Source of the DNA: Actinospica sp035552695
GTDB taxonomy: Bacteria > Actinomycetota > Actinomycetes > Streptomycetales > Catenulisporaceae
DNA length: 64,000 nt
Reading direction: 5' to 3'
Assembly: GCF_035552695.1 (NCBI RefSeq)
Contig: NZ_DASZKT010000113.1
Coordinates: 1 to 64,000, forward strand
The notes below the pieces were generated by a model, which worked only from the letters and a program-made list of their open reading frames with translations, searched no databases and was not told where the DNA came from. How positions within the stretch are numbered: the stretch's first letter is position 1; each line of letters begins with the position of its first letter. Position numbers and translations under genes: made by a program. Shown here in pieces: positions 53,841 to 62,377 of this stretch.

Positions 53841-54616
53841 GCGAGCTTGCGAGCGAATCATCAAGCTCAGCGCACGTGCGAACGCACACCGAGCGCCAGC
53901 GAGGTGGCGAGAGCACTACGCCGATCCGGCTGGCCTGCCTGGACATGGCGGGCACCACGGTCGCCGACGACGGTCTGGTCCTGGCCGCGTTCGCCGCCGC
54001 CCTGGACGCCCTCGAGGTCGAGTCCGCGGCCGACCGCGAGCGGATGACGCGGTACGTCGTGGACACCATGGGCGAGTCGAAGATCACCGTCTTCCGCGCG
54101 CTGTTCGGCGACGAGGCGGCCGCACAGGAGGGGAACGCGGCCTTCGAATCCGCCTACAGCGGGCGGATCTCGCTCACCCGCGCGCTGCCCGGCGCGGTCG
54201 AGACCTTCGAACAGCTGCGCGCCGCGGGCCTGAAGATCGCGCTGACCACCGGTTTCTCCCGGGCCACCGCCGACGCGCTGCTCGGGCACCTCGGCTGGCA
54301 CGGACTGATCGACCTCTCCCTGAGCCCGGGAGAAGTCGGCGGCCGGGGCCGGCCGCACCCGGACATGATCCTGGCCGCGGCCGCCCGGCTCGCCGGCGAC
54401 GACCCCCGGGCCGTCGCGGTGGTCGGGGACACGGTCTCCGACATCCGCTCCGGGACCGCATCCGGGGCGACCATCGTCGCGGGCGTGCTCACCGGAGCGC
54501 ACGACCGCCCCGCACTCCTCGAGGCCGGCGCCACCCAGGTGCTCGACCAGGTGGCCGAACTCCCGGCCCTGATCGAGGAGTACCGAAGTCCCCCTCTCAA
54601 CCTCACAGAAGGCTGA
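53837..54616 (+). CDS. Phosphonatase-like HAD hydrolase
   Basis: 259 residues. HAD motif I CLDMAGTTVADDG with nucleophile Asp36; MGESKITVFRAL with Lys82 aligning with the Schiff-base lysine of phosphonoacetaldehyde hydrolase (MGLLKIDHV in PhnX, from memory); LTTGFSRATADALL (motif II) and VAVVGDTVSDIRSGT (motif IV). Expected to split phosphonoacetaldehyde into acetaldehyde and phosphate. The first 28 residues are a hydrophilic Ser/Glu-rich extension not normal for the family (see 53841-53866). Confidence 0.85.
   Translation: MSELASESSSSAHVRTHTERQRGGESTTPIRLACLDMAGTTVADDGLVLAAFAAALDALEVESAADRERMTRYVVDTMGESKITVFRALFGDEAAAQEGNAAFESAYSGRISLTRALPGAVETFEQLRAAGLKIALTTGFSRATADALLGHLGWHGLIDLSLSPGEVGGRGRPHPDMILAAAARLAGDDPRAVAVVGDTVSDIRSGTASGATIVAGVLTGAHDRPALLEAGATQVLDQVAELPALIEEYRSPPLNLTEG
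53841..53866 (+). repeat. Short inverted-repeat insertion in the hydrolase 5' end
   Basis: GAGCTT and AAGCTC (at the ends of about 26 bases just after the ATG) flank GCGAGCGAATCATC. The sequence codes for the odd N-terminal extension. Similar GAGCGAGC-type words are, in my recollection, dispersed near gene starts in some actinobacterial genomes, so this may be a small repeat that was inserted in frame. Confidence 0.4.
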
Positions 54617-54623
54617 TACTCCG

Positions 54624-55775
54624 ATGCACCGGATAGCCAAGCTCGCCTGCGCGGCCGCCGCCGTTTCGCTGGCCGCCACCGCTTGCAGCAGTAACTCATC
54701 CACCACCTCGGGCTCCGGCTCGTCGGCCAACTGGGCCACTGTCACCTCGGCCTCGGCCGGCGGAGGCATGGACGCGCTGGTCGCGGCCGCGAAGAAGGAG
54801 GGTTCGCTCAACGTCATCGCCCTCCCGCGCACCTGGGCCAACTACGGCAAGATCATGGACGACTTCACCGCGAAGTACGGCATCAAGATCACCGACACCA
54901 ACCCGAACGGCTCCTCCGGCGACGAGATCAACGCCATCGAGAAGGAGAAGAGCCTGTCCTCGGCCCCGGACGTGGTGGACGTCGGCAACTCGCACGCGCT
55001 GCCGAACACCAAGCTGTTCTCCAGCTACGAGGTCGCGACCTGGGCGGACATCCCGACCGCGCTCAAGGACGCGAACGGCAAGTGGTTCGGCGACTACGGC
55101 GGCTACATCTCCATCGGCTGCGTCGCGGCCAAGGTGGCCCCGGCCCCGTGCCCGAAGACCTTCGCCGACCTGCTCAACTCCTCCTACGCGGCGGACTACA
55201 AGGGCAAGGTCGCGATGAGCGGCGACCCGACGAGCGCCAACGCCGCGTTCTCCGCGGTCTGGGCGGCCTCGCTGGCCAGCGGCGGCTCGCTGGACGACAT
55301 CAAGCCGGGCATCACCTTCTTCTCGAAGCTGAAGTCGAACGGCGAGTACAACGCCGTGGTCGACACCGAGTCCACCATCGAGGCCGGCTCGACCCCGGTC
55401 ACCGTCGACTGGGAGTTCAACAACTCGCAGTTCGCCTCCGACCTCAAGGCCAAGGGCATCGACATGACCGTCGCGATCCCGACCGACGGCCTGTACTCCG
55501 CGTACTACGACCAGGCCGTCAACAAGTACGCGCCGCACCCGGCCGCCGCCCGGCTGTGGGAGGAGTACCTGTACTCCACCGTCGGCCAGAACGACTTCAT
55601 GGGCGGCTACGCCCGTCCGGCCGAGTTCGCCGCGATGCAGTCGGCCAACACCCTCGACGCCACCGATGAGAAGAACCTGCCGACGGTCTCCGGAACGGTC
55701 AACTACCCGACCGCGTCGCAGCTGACCGCCGCTCAGAACACGATCACCGGCTCGTGGGCCTCGGCGCTCGGATAA
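54624..55775 (+). CDS. Substrate-binding lipoprotein, phosphonate-type ABC importer
   Basis: 383 residues. Signal peptide with lipobox ATACSS (Cys21), then a cluster-D type binding fold (LNVIALPRTWANYGKIMDDF, EINAIEKEKSLSSAPDVVDV). Resembles the iron/polyamine/2-aminoethylphosphonate binding-protein group. Position in the operon indicates 2-aminoethylphosphonate. The stop overlaps the next ATG (TAATG). Confidence 0.82.
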   Translation: MHRIAKLACAAAAVSLAATACSSNSSTTSGSGSSANWATVTSASAGGGMDALVAAAKKEGSLNVIALPRTWANYGKIMDDFTAKYGIKITDTNPNGSSGDEINAIEKEKSLSSAPDVVDVGNSHALPNTKLFSSYEVATWADIPTALKDANGKWFGDYGGYISIGCVAAKVAPAPCPKTFADLLNSSYAADYKGKVAMSGDPTSANAAFSAVWAASLASGGSLDDIKPGITFFSKLKSNGEYNAVVDTESTIEAGSTPVTVDWEFNNSQFASDLKAKGIDMTVAIPTDGLYSAYYDQAVNKYAPHPAAARLWEEYLYSTVGQNDFMGGYARPAEFAAMQSANTLDATDEKNLPTVSGTVNYPTASQLTAAQNTITGSWASALG

Positions 55776-56632
55776 TGATCCGCATCGTCAAGAAGCTCGG
55801 TGCCTGGGGAGCGGTCCTGCCGCTCCTCGGGTACTGCGCCATTGCGCTGGGTCTTCCGGTGTGGGCCATCCTCTGGGAGGGCGTGCACCAGACGAACCCG
55901 AACACGCAGCAGACCGCGACGACGCTGTCGAACCTGACGGCGTCCTGGCACGGTATCTACCTGACCGGCCTGCTGACCTCGCTTCGGCTCTCCCTGCTCT
56001 CCTCGGTCATCTCGGCGATCGTCGGCCTGCTCGCGGCATACGCGATCGCGCAGTCGAAGGGCCGCTACTTCAAGCAGGCGGTGCTCACGGCCTCGGGCGT
56101 GCTGGCCAACTTCGGCGGCATCCCGCTGGCCTTCTGCTTCATCGCGACCATCGGCACCGGCGGGGTGTTCCTGTCCTGGATCGAGAGCGTGTGGCCGAGC
56201 TTCTCGCTGGAGACCTTCGCCGGCGTGGCCCTGGTCTACCCGTACTTCCTGATCCCGCTGATGGTCCTCACCACGCTGCCGGCGCTGGACGGCCTGCGCG
56301 AGCAGTGGAAGGAGGCCTCGGCGAACCTGGGCGGGACCTCCTGGCAGTACTGGCGGCACGTCGGCGGCCCGCTGCTGCTGCCCGCCGCGCTCGGCGGATT
56401 CGTGCTCTGCTTCGGCAGCGGGTTCGCCGCGTACGCCACCGCCAAGGCGCTCACCAGCGGCACGGTTCCGCTGGTGACGACGCAGATCGCGAACATCCTG
56501 TCCGGCAACGTGATCGCCGGCGAGGACAACCTGGGCATGGCGCTGGCCTTCAACACGATCATCATCTGCGGCCTGATGATGGCCGTCTACCTGCCGCTGC
56601 GTAAGCGCAGCGCGAAGTGGTTGGAATCATGA
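55775..56632 (+). CDS. ABC importer permease 1 (aminoethylphosphonate type)
   Basis: 285 residues, about six membrane helices. The EAA loop DGLREQWKEASANLGGTSWQ precedes the last helices. ATG at 55775 (upstream in-frame GTG 55754 lies inside the previous gene). Coupled with permease 2 through ATGA overlap. Confidence 0.88.
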   Translation: MIRIVKKLGAWGAVLPLLGYCAIALGLPVWAILWEGVHQTNPNTQQTATTLSNLTASWHGIYLTGLLTSLRLSLLSSVISAIVGLLAAYAIAQSKGRYFKQAVLTASGVLANFGGIPLAFCFIATIGTGGVFLSWIESVWPSFSLETFAGVALVYPYFLIPLMVLTTLPALDGLREQWKEASANLGGTSWQYWRHVGGPLLLPAALGGFVLCFGSGFAAYATAKALTSGTVPLVTTQIANILSGNVIAGEDNLGMALAFNTIIICGLMMAVYLPLRKRSAKWLES

Positions 56633-57522
56633 CGACGATCACCGAGCAGTCCCCGGCTGCGGTCGACGCGCCGCAGAAGCGCGGTCTCGACCTGCGCCGG
56701 GTCCGCTGGTGGCGGGTCGTCGTACTGGGCGTGCTGGCGGTCTACTTCCTGGTGCCGCTCGCGGCGACCTTCTGGTTCACCGTCTACACGCCGGGCACGC
56801 ACAGGTTCAGCCTCGCCCCCTACAGCCAGATGTTCAGCGCGCCGGGCTTCGGCACCAGCGTGCGGATGACGGTCGAGGTGGCGCTGCTGACGATCGTGAT
56901 CCTCTACGTGCTGCTCGTCCCGGCGATGATCGCGGTGCAGCTGCGGCTGCCGAAGCTCAAGCCGATACTCGAGTCGCTGGCCATGGTGCCGCTGGTGCTC
57001 TCCCCGGTGGCGCTGGTCGTCGGCGTGCAGACGGTGCTCGGCTGGGGCCTGAACCAGGACCCAGGCACGCCGCTGTTCCAGCTCGCCGCGGACCTGCAGA
57101 ACCAGACCTTCCCGCTGATCCTGCCGATCGTCTACGTGCTGATCGCGCTGCCCTTCGCGTACCGCTCGCTGGACGCGCAGCTGCGCACGGTTGACCTCAA
57201 GACCCTGGTCGAGGCCTCCCGCGGGCTCGGCGCCTCGTGGCCGGTGACGATCTGGCGGGCGGTTCTGCCGAACCTGCGCTCCGGCCTGCTCTCCGGCGCG
57301 ATCCTGACCCTCGCGCTGGTGTTCGGCGAGTACACGATCTCCTCGATCCTGCAGTTCCTGCCGTTCTCGGTGTGGATCGTGCAGGACGGCCAGGGTGCCA
57401 CCAGCGGCCAGCTGGCCCCGGCCGTCTCACTGCTCAGCCTGCTGCTGTCCTGGGCTGTGCTGTTCCTCGTGTCCTTCCTCGGCGGCCGCCGCGCCGTCGG
57501 CCGCACTGACCGGAGTTCGTAG
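56629..57522 (+). CDS. ABC importer permease 2 (aminoethylphosphonate type)
   Basis: 297 residues, six membrane helices after a soluble 30-residue head; EAA loop LVEASRGLGASWPVTIWRAV. ATG at 56629 overlaps the previous stop. It pairs with permease 1 to form the channel. Confidence 0.88.
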   Translation: MTTITEQSPAAVDAPQKRGLDLRRVRWWRVVVLGVLAVYFLVPLAATFWFTVYTPGTHRFSLAPYSQMFSAPGFGTSVRMTVEVALLTIVILYVLLVPAMIAVQLRLPKLKPILESLAMVPLVLSPVALVVGVQTVLGWGLNQDPGTPLFQLAADLQNQTFPLILPIVYVLIALPFAYRSLDAQLRTVDLKTLVEASRGLGASWPVTIWRAVLPNLRSGLLSGAILTLALVFGEYTISSILQFLPFSVWIVQDGQGATSGQLAPAVSLLSLLLSWAVLFLVSFLGGRRAVGRTDRSS

Positions 57523-58635
57523 ATGTCCGTGATCGCCTCCGCCCCCACCCAGGACGCCGCGAGCACCCGCGGCGTCAGTCTCGAGCTCTCCGGCCTGTAC
57601 CGGTCCTTCGGCCCGACGCACGCGCTGGCCGGCTTCGACCTCGCGCTCGCGCCCGGCGAGCTGGTCGCCATGCTCGGCCCGTCCGGCTGCGGCAAGACCA
57701 CCGCGCTGCGCATCGTCGCCGGCTTCGACCGGCCGGACCGGGGCGGCGTCTCGCTGGACGGCGTGGACCTGACCCCGCTGCCCGCGAACAAGCGGGACAT
57801 GGGAATGGTCTTCCAGTCCTACAGCCTCTTCCCGCACCTGACGGCCGGCCAGAACGTCGGCTACGGCCCGCGGCTGCGCAAGGTCTCCGGCACCGAGCGG
57901 GACAAGCAGGCCGCGGAACTGCTCGAGCTGGTCGGCATGTCCGGGATGGCCGGACGCTACCCGCACCAGCTCTCCGGCGGCCAGCAGCAGCGCGTGGCCC
58001 TGGCCCGCGCGCTGGCCGTGCGGCCCAAGGTGCTGCTGCTCGACGAGCCGCTGTCCGCCCTGGACGCGAAGGTCCGGCTGCAGCTGCGCGACGAGATCCG
58101 CCGGATCCAGCAGGAGTTCGGCATCACCACGCTGTTCGTGACGCACGATCAGGAGGAGGCGCTGTCGATGGCCGACCGGGTCGCGGTGATGCGCGCCGGC
58201 CGGCTGGAGCAGTGCGCGGCGCCCGCGGAGCTCTACGACCGGCCGACGACGGCGTTCGTCGCCCAGTTCGTCGGCACCATGAACCACCTGCCCGGCCGGA
58301 TCATCGACGCCGGCAAGGTCCGGGTGGCCGATCGCGAGCTGGCCGTGGACGGCGCCTGCCCCGCGGCCGGCACCGAGGTCAAGGTGCTGCTGCGTCCGGA
58401 GAACCTGGACCTGGAGGCGCTCGCCGAGGCCCCGGGCACCGCGGACCTGCCGGGCGAGGGCCAGGTGCTGCTGGCCACCTTCCTCGGCGCGACCACGCGG
58501 CTGACCGTGCGGCTCGGCGAGGGCCCCGAGGTGAAGGCCGACCTGCCCTCGCACCGGGGCGCCGAGTTCCCGGTCGGCTCGTTCGTGCGCGTCGTCCCGG
58601 CGCCGCGACCGGTGCTGGTCGTCGAGGAGGGCTGA
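57523..58635 (+). CDS. ABC importer ATPase (aminoethylphosphonate type)
   Basis: 370 residues. Walker A GPSGCGKTTAL, signature LSGGQQQRVALAR, Walker B VLLLDEPLSALDAKV, switch His in VTHDQEEALSM. A TOBE-type regulatory domain (about 285-370) as in PotA/FbpC/PhnT. ATG immediately follows the previous stop; ends at a 14-bp hairpin terminator. Confidence 0.92.
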   Translation: MSVIASAPTQDAASTRGVSLELSGLYRSFGPTHALAGFDLALAPGELVAMLGPSGCGKTTALRIVAGFDRPDRGGVSLDGVDLTPLPANKRDMGMVFQSYSLFPHLTAGQNVGYGPRLRKVSGTERDKQAAELLELVGMSGMAGRYPHQLSGGQQQRVALARALAVRPKVLLLDEPLSALDAKVRLQLRDEIRRIQQEFGITTLFVTHDQEEALSMADRVAVMRAGRLEQCAAPAELYDRPTTAFVAQFVGTMNHLPGRIIDAGKVRVADRELAVDGACPAAGTEVKVLLRPENLDLEALAEAPGTADLPGEGQVLLATFLGATTRLTVRLGEGPEVKADLPSHRGAEFPVGSFVRVVPAPRPVLVVEEG

Positions 58636-58663
58636 GCGCGACCCACGTCGCTCTACGCCACTG

Positions 58664-58700
58664 ACGTGTGCCGTCCATCCTCCGGGTGGACGGCACACGT
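58664..58700 (+). terminator. Terminator of the aminoethylphosphonate operon
   Basis: A perfect 14-bp stem, 58664-58677 (ACGTGTGCCGTCCA) with 58687-58700, and a 9-base loop, 29 bases after the ATPase stop. Confidence 0.88.
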
Positions 58701-58730
58701 TGCCAATTGGGCCACACGGGTGTTCTGCTA

Positions 58731-61082
58731 GTGACTGTGCCGGACGAGTCGCATTCAGAATCCGCGGTTCGCCCGCCGCAGCTGCTGAGGTATCTGACCC
58801 TCTGGTTCGCGGCAGCGATGGCGCTGGTCGTGGTGTTCTACTACGCCGTCCCCGACTGGAATCTCGGCCTGTGGCTCACGCTCGGGCTGTCCAGCTGCGT
58901 GGCCTCCTTCGTCGGCACCCGGCTGAACGCGCCGCCGCGCCGGCTGCCCTGGTACCTGCTGACCGCGGCCATATTCACGCTGATCAACGGCGACACGATC
59001 TACAACGTCCTCACCGACGTCTTCCACCAGAACCAGCCGTTCCCCTCGCTGGCCGACGCCTCGTACCTGTTCACGTACCCGCTGGCCGCCATCGGGCTCA
59101 TCATGATGATCCGGATGCGCACCCCGCACCGGGACAGCACGGCGCTGGTCGACGCGCTGCTGCTGGCCGGCGGTCTCGCGCTGCTGATCTGGGTGTTCAC
59201 CATCACCCCGACGGTGACGCAGCCCGGGCGCTGGTTCGACAACGCGGTCTCGATCGCCTATCCGATCGGCGACGTGCTGCTGCTCGCGGTGATCATGCGG
59301 CTGCTGACCGGCGGCGGGGTGCGCAGCGCGGCCCCGATGCTGCTGGTGGCAGGCACGCTCGGGCTGATGGGCTCGGACATAGCGTACGCGCTGGTCAGGC
59401 TGTACGGGACGTGGCACGTCGGCTCCCCGGCCGACCTCGGCTGGGTGATCTTCTACATCTGCTGGGGCGCGGCGGCGCTGCACCCGTCGATGCGGCAGCT
59501 GACCGATCCGCACGAGCGCGTGGGCCGGCTCACCGCGGGCCGCGTCGTGCCGCTCGCGCTGGCCGCGATGGTCGCGCCGACCGTGCTGCTGGTCGAGGCG
59601 ATCCAGCGCAACGTGAAGGACGCGGCGGTCATCGCGGTCTTCTCGGCGCTGATGTTCGCGCTGGTCGTGGCGCGGTTGTCGCTGCAGGGCCGGCAGCAGC
59701 GCTACGAGGACAGCCAGGCCGCCTCGAAGGCGATGATGCTTGAGCTGCACGAGCGGGCGTACCACGACTCGCTGACCGGCCTGGGCAACCGGGCCATGTT
59801 CCAGGAGCGGTCAGAGCTGGCCTTCGAGCGGGCCCGCGAGTCCGGCGGCGTGGTCTGCATGCTGCTGATCGACCTGGACAACTTCAAGGAGGTCAACGAC
59901 ACCCTCGGCCACCGCGCGGGCGACGAACTGCTGATCACCGCGGCGCGGCGGCTGACCATGGCGGTGCGCCCGGGCGACCTGCCGGTGCGCTTCGGCGGCG
60001 ACGAGTTCGCCGTGCTGCTCGCCGAGGGTTCGCCGGAGCAGGGCGCCGAGGCGCTGGCCGCGCGGCTGGTGCGGACCTTCGCCGAGCCCTTCCAGATCTG
60101 GGACACCCAGGCCGAGGTGCGCGGCAGCATCGGCGTGGCCAGCAGCTCGGACGCCCCGGGCACCCGGCGGGACGAGGCGGCCGACGTGCTGCTGCGCAAC
60201 GCCGACCTGGCGCTTTACGCGGCGAAGGCGGACGGCAAGGGCGTCTGGACCCGCTACCGGCCGCAGCTGTACGAGGCCGCGATGGAGCGCGTGCGGCTGC
60301 GCACCCGGCTGGACACGGCGATCGCGAAGGACGAGTTCTTCCTCTACTACCAGCCGATCGTGGACCTGCGCGGCGGCAAGGAGCGGGTGGCCGGGTTCGA
60401 GGCGCTGGTGCGCTGGCAGCACCCCGAGTTCGGGCTGCTGGCGCCGGACCAGTTCATCCCGCTGGCCGAGGAGACCGGTCAGATCGTGCAGCTCGGCGAG
60501 TGGATCCTGGCCCGGGCGGTCGCGGACGCGGCCCGCTGGAACACCGGCCGGGTCGGCCCGGAGGCCCGCCGCGTCACCGTGAACGTCTCGGCGCACCAGT
60601 TCCTCGACGACGGCCTGGTGGACTGGATCGACCGGCAGCTGACCGAGGCCGGGCTGCCCCCCGACCTGCTGATCCTGGAGATCACCGAGACCGCGTTCCT
60701 GCACCACCACGGCCCGGAGGTGCAGCAGAACCTCAACGCGCTCTCCCGGATCGGCGTGCGCGTCGCGGTGGACGACTTCGGCACCGGCTATTCCTCGATC
60801 GCGTACCTCCGCGACCTGCACATCGACATCCTCAAGGCGGACCGCTCCTTCGTGGAGCGGATCGCCGAGGACTCCTCGCACCTGCGGCTGCTCAAGGGCA
60901 TCGTCACGGTGGCGTACGCGCTCGAGATCGACGTCGTCGCCGAGGGCGTGGAGACGGTGGCGCAGCGGGACCTGCTGCGCAAGATGGGCTGCCGGTACGC
61001 GCAGGGCTACTACTACTCCCCGGCCGTGCCCGTCGACCGGGTCGCCGCGCTCGCGGCGGAACTGGAAGGACGCAGCAGATGA
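58731..61082 (+). CDS. Membrane GGDEF-EAL cyclic-di-GMP enzyme
   Basis: 783 residues. About eight to ten membrane helices (about 20-310) form an N-terminal sensor. The diguanylate cyclase domain contains HDSLTGLGNRAMF and an intact GGDEF at 422-426; the phosphodiesterase domain has FEALVRWQHP with EAL at 557-559, then VAVDDFGTGYSSIAYLRDL and VVAEGVETVAQRDLL. Both active sites look complete, so it could make and break c-di-GMP, which controls development in actinomycetes. GTG at 58731 or 58737; the longer frame starts within a terminator. Its stop overlaps the next gene (ATGA). Confidence 0.9.
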   Translation: MTVPDESHSESAVRPPQLLRYLTLWFAAAMALVVVFYYAVPDWNLGLWLTLGLSSCVASFVGTRLNAPPRRLPWYLLTAAIFTLINGDTIYNVLTDVFHQNQPFPSLADASYLFTYPLAAIGLIMMIRMRTPHRDSTALVDALLLAGGLALLIWVFTITPTVTQPGRWFDNAVSIAYPIGDVLLLAVIMRLLTGGGVRSAAPMLLVAGTLGLMGSDIAYALVRLYGTWHVGSPADLGWVIFYICWGAAALHPSMRQLTDPHERVGRLTAGRVVPLALAAMVAPTVLLVEAIQRNVKDAAVIAVFSALMFALVVARLSLQGRQQRYEDSQAASKAMMLELHERAYHDSLTGLGNRAMFQERSELAFERARESGGVVCMLLIDLDNFKEVNDTLGHRAGDELLITAARRLTMAVRPGDLPVRFGGDEFAVLLAEGSPEQGAEALAARLVRTFAEPFQIWDTQAEVRGSIGVASSSDAPGTRRDEAADVLLRNADLALYAAKADGKGVWTRYRPQLYEAAMERVRLRTRLDTAIAKDEFFLYYQPIVDLRGGKERVAGFEALVRWQHPEFGLLAPDQFIPLAEETGQIVQLGEWILARAVADAARWNTGRVGPEARRVTVNVSAHQFLDDGLVDWIDRQLTEAGLPPDLLILEITETAFLHHHGPEVQQNLNALSRIGVRVAVDDFGTGYSSIAYLRDLHIDILKADRSFVERIAEDSSHLRLLKGIVTVAYALEIDVVAEGVETVAQRDLLRKMGCRYAQGYYYSPAVPVDRVAALAAELEGRSR

Positions 61083-62326
61083 CGCGCGATGTGGCGCAAT
61101 ACGCTTCCATACCAGGCCAACCCGCCCCGCGATGGACGGAGCTCGCCCGGCTCAAGAACGTCACCCGGCTCTACGACGCGGTGATCGAGGAGATCGACGG
61201 CCGCCGGATCCGGATCGGCGAGCACTGGCTGGCGGATTTCGCCTCGTGCAACTACCTGGGCTTCGACCTCGATCCGGAGATCATGGCGGCGCCCGAGGAG
61301 CTGATCCGCCGCTGGGGCACGCATCCGAGCTGGTCCAGGCTGCTCGGCAATCCGCGGCTGTACCCGGATATCGAGGATCAGCTGACGTCGCTGCTGGGCG
61401 CGCCGGATACCCTCGTGCTGCCCACGATCACGCACATCCACCTCTCGGTGATCCCGGTCCTCGCCGACCACGGGACCGTGTTCTGCGAAGCCCAGGCGCA
61501 TCGCACCATCTTCGACGGCTGCTCCGTCGCGAAGGGCCAGGGCGCGACGCTGCACCGCTGGCACATGAACGACCTCGACCACCTGCGGGAGATGCTGCGC
61601 GGCTGCCCCGCCGACCGGCCGCGACTGGTGTGCATGGACGGCATCAACAGCATGACCGGCAATCCGCCGCACCTGCGCGAGATCGCGGAGCTCTGCCGTG
61701 CGGAGGGCGCGCTGCTGTATGTGGACGACGCGCACGGCTTCGGCGTCATCGGCGAGCGGCGCCCGGACGAGACCTCGCTCTACGGAGCGCGCGGCAACAG
61801 CGTGGTCCGGTATCTGGGCGAGTCGTATGACGGCCTCATCCTCGTCGGCGGTTTCTCCAAGGCCTACTCGTCGCTCCTCGCCTTCATCGCACTCCCCACC
61901 GATCTCAAAGAGCTGCTGAAATTCGCCGCGGCGCCGTACCTGTACTCGGGGCCTTCCCCCACCGCGTCACTCGCCACCGTGCTGGCCGGATTCGCGGTGA
62001 ACGAGACGCGCGGCGACGCCATCCGCGCCGATCTGCACCGGAAGACGATGCGCGTGCTCGACCAGGTGCGGGAGCTGAAGCTGGACTGCCCGAACACCAG
62101 CGACTTCCCGGTCATCGAGGTCCCGCTGAAGGACGCCTCAGACATCGATGACGTGGCGGCGCTGCTGTGGAAGCGCGGGATCTACGTGACCCTCGCCGCG
62201 TACCCGCTCGTCCCGCGCGACCAGGCGGGATTCCGCGTCCAGGTCACGGCCGCGAACACGGATGCCGAGATCGACGAGCTCAACGCGCTGCTGGTCGAAC
62301 TCGCGCCGCTGCTGCGCACGACCTGA
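61079..62326 (+). CDS. Alpha-oxoamine-synthase-family PLP enzyme
   Basis: 415 residues, fold type I aminotransferase of the KBL/AONS/ALAS/CqsA group. FASCNYLGFDLDPEI near the start, LLYVDDAHGFGVIGE (cofactor Asp/His) and LVGGFSKAYSSLLAF with Schiff-base Lys261. The family condenses an amino acid with an acyl-CoA. The product here is unknown; biotin synthesis seems unlikely because no bio genes are near. The family's more usual histidine-glycine details (SHAS-type motif) are changed to EAQAHRTIFDGC. Translationally coupled to the GGDEF-EAL gene. Confidence 0.85.
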   Translation: MTRDVAQYASIPGQPAPRWTELARLKNVTRLYDAVIEEIDGRRIRIGEHWLADFASCNYLGFDLDPEIMAAPEELIRRWGTHPSWSRLLGNPRLYPDIEDQLTSLLGAPDTLVLPTITHIHLSVIPVLADHGTVFCEAQAHRTIFDGCSVAKGQGATLHRWHMNDLDHLREMLRGCPADRPRLVCMDGINSMTGNPPHLREIAELCRAEGALLYVDDAHGFGVIGERRPDETSLYGARGNSVVRYLGESYDGLILVGGFSKAYSSLLAFIALPTDLKELLKFAAAPYLYSGPSPTASLATVLAGFAVNETRGDAIRADLHRKTMRVLDQVRELKLDCPNTSDFPVIEVPLKDASDIDDVAALLWKRGIYVTLAAYPLVPRDQAGFRVQVTAANTDAEIDELNALLVELAPLLRTT

Positions 62327-62377
62327 CGCGCTCTCGTCGGCTCGGCCGGCTCAGCTCGCTCCGCTAGGTCAGCCGGC

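Noticed and set aside
58668..58730. Longer N-terminus for the GGDEF-EAL protein
   Set aside because: The upstream start lies inside the terminator hairpin of the preceding operon and its codons are not protein-like.
61079..62326. Biotin gene bioF
   Set aside because: Family is right but the substrate motif differs and no other biotin genes are close; function left open.
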